Shown here one piece after another: positions 38,647 through 47,847 of a DNA stretch of 64,000 nt (its first letter is position 1; every line of letters begins with the position of its first letter). This DNA comes from Strongylocentrotus droebachiensis (Eukaryota; Echinodermata; Echinoidea; Camarodonta; Strongylocentrotidae). The notes under the pieces are model-generated. The model saw only the letters and a list, made by a program, of their open reading frames with translations, searched no databases and was not told the DNA's origin. Made by a program: the position numbers and the translations under genes. The DNA lies in assembly GCA_035222895.1 (NCBI GenBank), contig JAVYIG010002114.1, positions 1 through 64,000 of the forward strand, given 5' to 3'.

Positions 38647-39715
38647 TATATATTTCCCTCTCTCCATCTCTCCCTCCCTCTCTCTTTCTCTCTCTCTCTG
38701 TCTATCTCCCTCTCCCCTCCCTACTTTCTCCTCTCCCTCTCTCTCTATCTCCCTATTTCTCGCTCTTGACATGCATGTGACGAATTTGAAAGGGAAACAA
38801 AAATCGTGGGAACGATAAGCAGAGTAAGACAATCAACGAAATTCATAGATCCAACTAAGTAGGGCTGGCTAGTAAGAGTAGTACCAGTGGATCACAAATA
38901 ACCAGAGATAGAAGATGATGCAAAGCCAAGATTGCTAGTGTCTTAAACAGACAAGGCACATAGCAGCCAGTAATATGAATCGAGAGGATTCACATCACTG
39001 GCGGGTGCTTCTTCAATACACATTTTCGTCAGAGTATACTGATTTTATCCAAGATTTGTATTTTTGGTCATATGATATATTGAAAATTCATCATGTTCAT
39101 TGTAAACTTTCACCACAAAATAGAGGAAATGTACGTCTTCGCCTCAAAATGTTTGTCACGCTCTCTATGAACGGTCAGCTAGGGTTCGGTCCTCCTGGCA
39201 AAATCAACCAAAAAGCACGTTAGAAAGCCACTTTCTAATCAATACGGCAGTGTATACGGAATGCAGTCATAATAGTTCACGTCCAAGTTTCGCCTTTGGT
39301 GATTTGCTTCCAGCCTCGCATCTCTTATCAATGCAAATTGAATCGAAAACTGCGCCGTTTTATGTTTTTTATTGAGCCATTTCGTAAATGCCCTCCATCT
39401 TATTTTCCCAGTCGAGGAGTAATTGTAAAGAAAAAACAAGATGTATTATTCCGATAGTTATACGGAGCATACTGATCAATGCAAACATGATTTAAGTGTT
39501 TTTGTGTAATAGACATAATTTATATTTAATTTATTTCCCGTATGAGTAAATAACATTAAAGAAAACAGAGAGTGGCTTGTCGATATTAGTGTAGGCATGT
39601 ACAGGTAGAATAGCATCCAGGTGATGCGGATCAATAGCTCCTCTGGAATTTTAAGCTACGGAAAATGGATTTTCATTTAAGAAAAACGATCTAAAATTAT
39701 CTTACTGTAACTAAT
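38216..39715. other. No gene recognised; contains one CT array
   Basis: The only clear structure is the CT/TA-rich array at 38590-38762. Frames over it are repeat artefacts. Confidence 0.6.
38590..38762. repeat. CT-rich microsatellite with TA core
   Basis: A C-run, a (TC)n run, a (TA)n run and a longer degenerate CT tract follow one another. Confidence 0.92.
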
Positions 39716-40161
39716 GAGAAAAAAAGGCAAAAGCGGAACGAACAAACAAACAATCAAAATGCACTCCTATTCCGTGCAAGCTGATATCCATTTTTGTTTA
39801 ATACTATAATTACTTCCAAGGATTTTTCTGCATACAACAAGCCCGAATCAAGGAGTTCGCATCAATCATGAGAAAAAAGCAAAACAGAACAAACAAACAA
39901 AGTAAACTTCCATTTCGTGCTATAGCTGATATCCTTTTTTTATAATCATATTTATCTTCTTAATTTTTCTGCGTACAACGAGTTTGAATTAAGGAGTTCG
40001 CATTACATTTTGAGAAAAGGGCAAAACAGAACGTACAAACAAACAAAATCACTTCTACTTCGTGCTAGCTGATATCCTTTTTTTTCTTTTTGATAATCAT
40101 ATTTCTCTTTTGGATTTTTTCTGCACACAACGATGTTGAATTAAGGAGCTCGCATCAATCA
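39716..40161. repeat. Tandem repeat, about 142-154 bp x 3
   Basis: Units start near 39716, 39870 and 40012 with GAGAAAA(A/G)GGCAAAAC-like sequence. Each contains GAACAAACAAACAA, GCTGATATCC, a T-rich stretch, TTTTTCTGC.TACAACGA and AAGGAGTTCGCAT. The copies have drifted, so the array is older than the 13-bp and 64-bp repeats. Confidence 0.9.
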
Positions 40162-40363
40162 TCTTTTATGGGTTAAATATTGCAGAACGTTGGCAAACAA
40201 AAGTGGAGTGAGATCTAAATTAATGTCTTGAGTTTCAAGTTGAAATTTGACAGTCCGGCCAATAAGGTAGCGTCATCATAGGTCTATAGGATACAGACTC
40301 TCGCTAGCTCTATCTATTAATATGCTATAAGAAGACATATGGTGGCACACATTCACACCTTAA

Positions 40364-40889
40364 AAATGTCCCATTTGCAGGCCAACAAAATGAAAAAGTT
40401 AAATTCCAACTGCATTTGAAAGATACTACTAATTTAGAACTTCCCTAAAAAAGGTGGGGCTTGAAAATGCCTTCAAGTGGGAAAATAACGACTATTAGTT
40501 GTCAAATCGACTTTAGGGCTATAGAGCCAAAAGTAATAGTCTTGATTTTCAGACAATTGTACCGAATGGTCATACGTTTTAAGCTGCGCAAAGATTCAAT
40601 CAGTTTAATCTTGGCCATCACAAGAAGTGGGTTATTGATGTAGACAAATGCTCATGTACCCTTTACAACTCGTTTTATGTACGTTATTACCAAAGAAGAA
40701 AAAAAGCCAGTCAGTCACTCAATATAGTCTGACAATGAAGTCTAGCAAGTAAACGGGTTTCCTTGCATAATTTGAATATGAGGACACTGCTAACGTTTAA
40801 ATTTCACAGATAGGACATACATGACATATTCATAATTCCTGCAAAGTTCTACAGAATTTGAGGTTGGCTGCAAAAGGGACATAGTACCT
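40364..40889 (+). mobile_element. TTAA-flanked transposon, family A copy 3 (526 bp)
   Basis: TTAA lies at 40360-40363 and 40890-40893. The right end is the full family A end. The left end lacks about nine bases of GGTACTATG. The internal frame at 40461-40643 begins like copy 2 (MKMPSSGKITTISCQIDFRA) and then shifts frame. Confidence 0.87.
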
Positions 40890-40893
40890 TTAA

Positions 40894-40945
40894 AGAGAAA
40901 GATGAGTTCTAATGAAGAGGATAAATAATTAATGTGATTTAATTT
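40894..40945 (-). repeat. Partial family E end sharing a TTAA with family A copy 3
   Basis: AGAGAAAGATGAGTTCTAAT and GAGGATAAATAATTAA match the 2793-2845 end of family E. The TTAA at 40890-40893 serves as border for both elements. The rest of family E is missing. Confidence 0.55.
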
Positions 40946-41149
40946 CATTCCTTTGTCGGAGAATATCACAACTGAAATATAACACGATTAAAAATTGCTC
41001 TTGAAACGGCCTAATTAAATTATGAAAAAATATTGTTTTTGTTTGCCAGATGTTATTGCCAATGTGTATGTGGGTTCAATAAACTCGTCTTGTGTTTTAA
41101 GCAAGACTTACACTTACATGAATATGAGTGTGTGGGGATATGTAGAGGT

Positions 41150-41720
41150 AGAGGTGTCGTGGCGTAGTGGATAAGTCGTTGAATCAGAGGGTCCGCGGTT
41201 CGAGTCCCGCCGCAGCACAAATGTCCTTTGGCAAGACATTAATCTACACTTCCCACTCTCCACCCAGATGTTAAATTGGTACCGGTAGGAAGGAATTCCT
41301 TAAATGCTGTGAGCGTCGAAATCGGTAGCCTAGCGGTATGTCACTGAAACAGCTACCGTAGGATTTTTGTGCCAAAGTTGGTTTTCGCATTTTTGGATTC
41401 ATTGGGGTCCAAGCTATCAGAAATTGATGGGGTTCAAATTTTCCCGAAGACACCAAATTTCCCTATTGCGCGTTAATATACCATTTTGGCGCCCGATATG
41501 GACCCCCCCGGGAAATGAAGGAGGGGTCTGAAATTTGAACCCCATAATTTTTGGCCAATTGGGACCCTTTTGAAGCCAAAACAGCAACAACAACAAAATC
41601 AACTTTGGCAAAAAAATCCTACGGGATTACATACCATACCGCACTAATAGCCGGGTAACGTTGGAGCGCCTTGCAAGGTCGATACGTGCGCTATATAAGA
41701 ATCCAATATTATTATTATTA
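41150..41720 (+). mobile_element. tRNA-derived SINE interrupted by a nested transposon
   Basis: The head AGAGGTGTCGTGGCGTAGTGG is followed by a tRNA-like box A (41161-41178) and a perfect box B GGTTCGAGTCC (41197-41207), the internal RNA polymerase III promoter. The body ATGTCCTTTGGCAAGACATT and the tail GGAGCGCCTTGCAAGG ... GCGCTATATAAGAA end in an ATT repeat. The head could fold only partly as a tRNA, so it is a retroposon and not a functional tRNA. A 270-bp inverted-repeat element splits it. Confidence 0.85.
41355..41625. mobile_element. Inverted-repeat element nested in the SINE
   Basis: CCGTAGGATTTTTGTGCCAA at its left is mirrored by TTGGCAAAAAAATCCTACGG at its right. A second inverted pair inside (GATGGGGTTCAAATTTT / AAATTTGAACCCCAT) makes it strongly foldable. 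It is younger than the SINE. Confidence 0.82.
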
Positions 41721-42058
41721 TGTACTATGTTACTTTTCGAAATGACCCATATCATTGCTCGGCTAATCCTCCATTATCTTTCCAATTATGCTAATTACAG
41801 CGCGTATGACATAAACCAGAACTATTGATTCTTGCAGATTTAAGTGAGTATTATTTGGTTAGTGGTTACTACCACAACTCGGAATTGAATTAAAGCCTGT
41901 AACCTGATCATTTTATTCGCCAAGATTATCACTTAACTGGCCGTATGATGGTCGGGTAACATTTGCAAAAAATGAACAGTGTTTACTGTTTCGTCGTGCA
42001 GCATACAACTATGTTTCCTTTAACACATTTCGCGTTCCTGAACGCACCAACACACATT

Positions 42059-42908
42059 AGGGGCTTTTCGTTTGTGTGGACGAGGACGGCGTTCACGTCC
42101 TCTAACGATGCGAATTGGCGTCAGACACCCGTCCTGTTCACTACCTCATAACCCTTTTCGTTTTAAGTCGACACCCGTTCTCTACACGATGACGTAATGG
42201 CCCCCGCACGCGCTTATTCAATTTCTCCTTCTTTCACTTCTTATTTTGTTCTTTGTTTATTATTCTATTATACTCTCTCTATTTTCCTTATGTTATTCTT
42301 TGTTTTTCCTTCTTTCATCTTCTCTTCTATCTTTCCATTGTCTATTCTTTATCATTTTCTCTTTCTGTCTTTCCTAATGTTTTTGTTGTTATCATTCTAT
42401 CAATTTTCTTTCTATCTTTCCTCATATTATTCTTTGTTTCTTCCTTCTATCATCTTCTCTTATGTTATTCTTTGTTTTTATCATTCTATCACTTTCTCTT
42501 TTTTGTATTTCCTTATGTTATTCTTTGTTTTTTCCTTCTTTCACCTTCTCTTCCTGTCTTTCCTTATGTTATTCTTTGTTTTGTCCTTCTTTCACCTTCT
42601 CTTTCTGTCTTTCCTTATGTTATTCTTTGTTTTTTTCTTCTATCACCTTTTCTTATGTTATTCTTTGTTTTTTTAATCATTCTATCACTTTCTCTTTCTG
42701 TTTTTACTTTCTGATTTACGCTGCGATGTAGCAAGATGACGTCATTCTGACGACGGGTCACTAGTTTTCTGACGAACCTCAAATCATCGATGAACGGGTT
42801 CGCAAATGTGGCCTGACGACGCCAGACGACCCGACGCATGCGCAGATCGCCGAAATGACGTCACATATTTGACGTCGACTATGTCGACGTGACAAACGAA
42901 AAACCCCT
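42059..42908. mobile_element. 850-bp non-autonomous element with ATT target duplication and internal minisatellite
   Basis: The ends AGGGGCTTTTCGTTTGT and ACAAACGAAAAACCCCT are inverted repeats. ATT is present outside both (42056-42058, 42909-42911), a 3-bp duplication as in PIF/Harbinger-like elements, though the usual TWA is not matched. Subterminal regions are rich in GACGTC/GACGACG. The centre is a pyrimidine-rich 51-bp minisatellite. Confidence 0.75.
42229..42712. repeat. Pyrimidine-rich minisatellite, unit about 51 bp
   Basis: TTCCTTATGTTATTCTTTG followed by TCCTTCTTTCACCTTCTC recurs. The cleanest period is 51 bp near 42510-42640. Because 51 is a multiple of three, all plus-strand frames stay open, producing false Phe/Ser/Leu-rich ORFs. 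Confidence 0.88.
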
Positions 42909-43059
42909 ATTAGCTCGTATAGACACCGACATGTCTTTTCAATTCCCTATAATTATGTGCGATGCGACAAGAGGCCAGAAACGTAGCACGAAATGCCACA
43001 CCGTATATTTATATGGACAGCCAAAGGTGATACAAATAAACACATGTCACCTCATGTTA

Positions 43060-43280
43060 TGAACAAAATGACATGCCCGTTGCGCTGGATGCGTCATTTC
43101 GCTGACGCATGATTACGTCAACAAACGATGCGGTTTTTGACGCATCAGAGTGAGAGTGAGTTCGTACAAAACGTAAATCCAGAATGAACGGTGAAACTAT
43201 TGCGTTTGATAATTGACGCATGTTCAAGCTTTCTTCAGAGGCTGCGTTGGCGTAAGTAGTAACGCAGTGTCAGTAATGCC
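43060..43280. repeat. GACGCA-rich dispersed repeat
   Basis: GATGCGTCATTT, CTGACGCATGATTACGTC, TTGACGCATCAG and ATTGACGCATG are clustered here. It resembles the clusters at 5480-6320 and 62880-63045. Confidence 0.45.
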
Positions 43281-43301
43281 TTGTAGGGAACGGATGCTAT
43301 C

Positions 43302-43519
43302 ATGATTATGGCGAACTCTTATTTTAGATTGGTTGGGTTTGGAAGCGTGCTGCGGACCTTTCTTGTTTCATCACTATTAAACACGCAGAACGTGCTTGGA
43401 AACAGCGATGTGATTGAAAAGAACAATTTCAGCAACAACCTGCTGAGGTCTTCATCTCGGTTGCTCCCCAATAACAACGCTGTCATTCAACCAATCACAT
43501 CCTTCCCTGGCAAAAGGCA
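43302..43519 (+). CDS. Candidate secreted-peptide exon ending at PGKR (speculative)
   Basis: The frame MIMANSYFRLVGFGSVLRTF continues with a moderately hydrophobic segment, a Ser/Asn-rich region and ends ITSFPGKRQ. Gly-Lys-Arg is the classic amidation and cleavage signal of neuropeptide precursors, and the N-terminus could be a weak signal peptide. It ends either at the TAA right after the Gln codon or at an embedded donor (GCA|GTAAGT, 43520). No matching downstream exon in phase was found. It is short enough to be chance. Confidence 0.2.
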
Positions 43520-43523
43520 GTAA

Positions 43524-44262
43524 GTGACAATCATCAGAAAATAATTTTAAAATTAATCCTTTGATGTCAGTAGAAAATACCCTTTTTTGCAATAGTAGAC
43601 AAATTATAAACGTTGAGGGTGTGGGTGGGTGTGGATATTTTTAAAGAGCGTAACTTTCGTCTAATTTGCGAGATTGACCCAATAACTCGGAGAAGATTTA
43701 TGTCTCCTTAGTACTCAAGACGTACTCTTAGACGTATCACCTCCTTCCTTCTGCCAATCTAACGCGGGATTGATGATTTGATGAAGGCGCGTAACAAGGA
43801 ATAATACTAGTTATGTGCAAAAAACATATCGAATGCATGTGAACTATTAACCGTCAGAAAGACCATCCCAATGCCTCTTCCCTCCACCATCTTTCCCTAT
43901 GTAAGAGATTCTTTCTAGCTTGTCTGTCACCGTTCCTCGCTCGTTGTCTATTTGTTTAGCTGTATTTCCTTCTCAATCTCCGTCTCTGTTTATATCTACA
44001 TTTATCTCTCTTAACCCCCGTCTTTCTTCCTCTGAGCATTGTCTCTATGGCATGTCTGTCATTATGTGTCTTCATCCAATCTCCCTAGCTCTAGCTCTCT
44101 CTCTTTCTCTCTCTCGCTGTCTCTTTATCTCATCATCATTTTCTATCATTGCTGTCTATATTTCTCTTCAACTTTCTCTTTTTTTCTCATTCACTGTCTC
44201 ACTGAACCTCTCTATCTTTCTGTCTGTGTGTCTATCTTACCCACACTTTCTTCCTACCTCTC

Positions 44263-44321
<59 letters not shown>

Positions 44322-45088
44322 CTATCTCCATCCATTCCTCGTTCTGCATTTCCGTACCCTGTCTCACTCTCTTCCCGCCTCTGTATTTCTTTTTATATCC
44401 ACCCCGCCCACCACCTTCTCTCTCTCTCTCTCTCTATATCTATCTCCATCCATTCCTCGTTCTGTATTTCCGTACCCTGTCTCACTCTCTGCTTGTCTGT
44501 ATTTCTTTTTATATCCACCCCGCCCACCCCCTTCTCTCTCTCTCTCTCTCTCTATCTTTATCTCTCTCAAGCCAATATCTCCCCTGTATCTGCCTGTACC
44601 TCTGTTTATCATTCACAGCGTCGTAGGCGTGCTGTAATTAAAAAGAAGCAGATTGCTACATTAATCAAAGTAATAATACACCACTACTATCTCCAGCACT
44701 CAGTAACAGAAGTTGTTCCACAGCAGTGCGGGCCAGCGTAAATGCATCACCTTCCATTAGCTCGTAGATGGAAAACACGTATTTAGACGAAAACATTTTG
44801 ATTTGTTGTTCATGCATGACATGGGTACTAAATAAATAAACTGGATTCATAAAATGAATACGCAGTAACATTATTATCCAGCGCCAAAGCTTTTAACGAC
44901 ATTCATATTTTATATGTTTTATATTCGCAAATGAAGCCGAAACATACATCATCTTTCTCCCTTGTGGATTATACATAATGACTGTGTAAACGCCGCGGCA
45001 GAAATTATTTTTTAATAACCGAAGTAATAACTCCAGCCATGCCAATAGTGTTAATTTTCCGGTCAGAATGTTTTAGATTGTCCTCTAC
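43524..45088. other. No gene recognised; dominated by CT-rich repeat
   Basis: The stretch 44078-44566 is a composite of (TC)n runs and a duplicated block of about 120-130 bp containing CATTCCTCGTTCTG and TATATCCACCCCGCCCACC. The flanks are ordinary AT-rich sequence. Confidence 0.65.
44078..44566. repeat. Composite CT-rich array with a duplicated segment
   Basis: Two tandem copies of a unit with CTATCTCCATCCATTCC and CCCTGTCTCACTCT lie near 44318-44430 and 44440-44540, separated by (CT)n. Long frames here are low-complexity Ser/Leu artefacts. Confidence 0.88.
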
Positions 45089-45163
45089 CGATGCTGTGTT
45101 GGGATTCGAACCCTCAACCTTTTGATTGAAGTTTAAGTGAATGAACCACACTACAACGACTAT
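45089..45163 (-). repeat. tRNA-like SINE head or tRNA pseudogene
   Basis: Read on the minus strand, GTCGTTGTAGTG resembles the SINE head at 41156. A box-B-like GGGTTCGAATCCC lies about 45 bases on (45102-45112 covers GGATTCGAACC on the plus strand). Acceptor-stem pairing is poor and no ATT tail was seen, so a functional tRNA is unlikely. Confidence 0.5.
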
Positions 45164-46008
45164 TTAGATTAAGTCCTCGAAAGCATCCTGAGAACGATTC
45201 CGTCAAATACCATTTTTGTTTTAATTTGATTACCATACCTTCTCCTGGGCGTGAAGGGACAGTGTAGAATAACCCTGGCTTAAATTCCAACCTCAAACAG
45301 TTCATAAATGATTTGGTGTCATTTTACAAAATAATACCGCCATTACACAAGCAATATAAAAGAAGTAACCAACAATCCACTTGTTCCACATACATGTAAA
45401 TCAAGTTTAGCGTACACTGGCATTCACATTTGACACTACAAGTGCAAGAACACGGGTTTGCATCTTTAATCCGTGTAAAGTGGTTATATTAGGATACATA
45501 CATTTTATATCACTTTTTGAATGCATTTAACTTTCTCCAACTTGTTTACCTGATGCATTTGTGTGCATCCACAAAGGTTTCATAGAACGCCCTTCGTACA
45601 GCGCTTTGCCTTAGAGCATTGTTCACGCTTTAATAAAAACAAGATAAAAGAAATTGTAGATCGACCAAGAACCGTATTTTTAAACGAAAATACATAAATT
45701 CCGCTAAAAAGTTGTTTTTTTAAACATGAAAACCAGCAAAGCCTAATTGGAAGGCATACCTGGTTAAAGTATGACGTATGTTAAGTATTGAAATACGTTG
45801 CCATGGTAACTACCAGCATTAAGTTCCTTGTGAAATTTTGATAAACTTTACAAGATTTGTTTTCCCGCGCAATCCTTCTGCTAAAGCTTAACTCTGAAAT
45901 TGGAAGAAGACTGGGAGTTATTTCGTGTTACTTCAACGACGTGCATTTGTAAATTAAATGTATTTTAATATTTCATAGCTTCAAAGAAGAAAAAGGACGT
46001 AAACATTA
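45164..46008. other. No recognised feature
   Basis: The sequence is AT-rich with only short frames. Confidence 0.55.
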
Positions 46009-46170
46009 GGCAGTGTCACACAGAAAAGTCCCTTAGAAAATCCCTTGAAAAATCCTTTCAAGGGAGAATTTTCTTGCTTCGTTAGAGGATTTTTAATGGG
46101 ATAATTGATGACAGACAGCAATTAAGAGGATAACTAAAATCCGGATTTTGGGCCTCTGTGTGACACCGCC
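46009..46170. mobile_element. Small MITE-like element (162 bp)
   Basis: GGCAGTGTCACACAGA at the left is mirrored by TCTGTGTGACACCGCC at the right, a 16-bp inverted repeat with one mismatch. The target duplication is unclear. Confidence 0.75.
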
Positions 46171-47737
46171 TTGAAAAATTCAAGTAAAACAATAATGGCA
46201 ATATGCCAAATATATGTAACTTCTTCTCGTATGTTCATACGTTCATTTCATATGATACATTTTAATGCATTAGCATTAAAATGTATCTAAGTTAAGTCAA
46301 TAATGCATTAACCATACTAATAAAACGTTACAGGCGGATGGAGGGAACAAGTTTCATGAGTGTATGATTTTGCAATTATCTCAAATTGCAAACGGTATCG
46401 GTTGACAGGAGCTAATCAACAAGAGTGACTGAATAAAATATATCTGAAAATGTAATAACATCATTAAAACACGAGATGGGGATACATTTCAAATACGAAT
46501 GCAGTGATGAGGGAAGGGATTATTCGCTTGCCATTTTCTACTGTCAAGGTTGTAATTAATATTACAAATTGTTTTGGAAACAACTGTAACAGAGGGTAGG
46601 AAAAATTCCCGCAAGGATAGTCGAAGAAAAGGGTATAGTATTTTCTTTGTTCTAATGATGCGTGGAATTATATTCTGAAGGCGAGTGGAAGGATTAGCAG
46701 TACTAAGGAAAGAACGGCAAGAGCATGTAGTGAGGCCACTCTTTACGTAGGAAAGGTTTATAAAGCGGCAAATACAAAGATGAGAGGGTATTAGACCGGA
46801 TGATAAGTACATCTAAGTACACGTACAGTTACCTAAACAACATTTTAGCAGAATATTCGTCTAAATCTACCAGTTAGGGCCATTACTTCACAATTACTTC
46901 AAAATGTCGTGAGCCCTTACAATCACGCTAAAGTGCGTCTGGCATCGCCTCTTCGTACACGAGCAGCCACCGAACTGAATAACCCCGCATGCATAGAATC
47001 GAAATTTTATTGATTGGACTCAACTTCAGCGTGAAATCAAAGTAATTGACGCTTTAAAGACACAGTCCAATACATCTCGGCGAGCTCTCATGGGTGTTTC
47101 AACGCACTTCGCGAGATCCTCAACATCAAGAATGACATTTCGCGCCGCTTGCCCTTTAACAAAACCGCGATTTTAAAAATGCCCCACGTACAGCACCAGA
47201 GCTTAGGGATCTAGCGGTAATGAAAGGAGGGGTAGATCCGCAAAGCCCCCCTTGGTAGGGTGTTTGGTCGTAACCATGGGGGTACTTTCATCAACCAAGC
47301 TGGGAATTACATTGATTCAAGTTGAATGCATCAGGATTACTACTTGTAGTTGTCAATCACCTCAAATGATGCTTGACTGCTAATTTTTGTTTATTGAATT
47401 CATTGGGTGCATCATGTTTTCTGGAGGCGCATGGTTGATAAAAAGGCAGATCGATGCGGTACAGAGATTCCATACAATACGAGAACTGTCCTCTCACAGG
47501 TAGTAGTGTACTTGGCAGTATGGGGCAGAGTGGGAGAGAGAAGATAATGACGGAAAGAAAAAGAGTGATAGAAAAATAATGAAATACACATGAACGTGAT
47601 GAAAAACATGAGAAAGATGGACAATCGGGGTAGAAATAAGGGGGCAGATAAAGATAAACATGGATAAGAGAGGGGGTGGAGGGAAAGAGAAACTTCCAGA
47701 CATAGAGTTGGGAGATAAAGGGGAAGAGATAATGAGA
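46171..47737. other. No recognised gene
   Basis: A 30-bp palindrome around ATTTTAATGCATTAGCATTAAAAT is at about 46257-46288. Otherwise nothing is recognisable. Confidence 0.55.
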
Positions 47738-47802
<65 letters not shown>

Positions 47803-47847
47803 AGAGAGAGAGAGAGAGAAAAAGAAAGAGAGAGAGAGAGAGACCGG
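47738..47847. repeat. (GA)n microsatellite, about 100 bp
   Basis: A nearly pure purine GA tract with GGGAGG and AAAAAG interruptions. Ser/Leu-rich frames on the opposite strand are artefacts. Confidence 0.94.

Noticed and set aside
41157..41219. Functional tRNA gene
   Set aside because: Box A and box B are present, but the acceptor stem is mispaired and it continues into a SINE body with an ATT tail.
42197..42731. Overlapping Phe/Leu/Ser-rich frames of about 150 residues resembling membrane proteins
   Set aside because: A 51-bp minisatellite keeps all frames open, and the hydrophobicity comes from the T-rich unit.
43920..44741. 273-residue plus-strand frame rich in Ser and Leu
   Set aside because: It runs through CT microsatellites. 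The non-repetitive end could not be joined in phase to any upstream exon.
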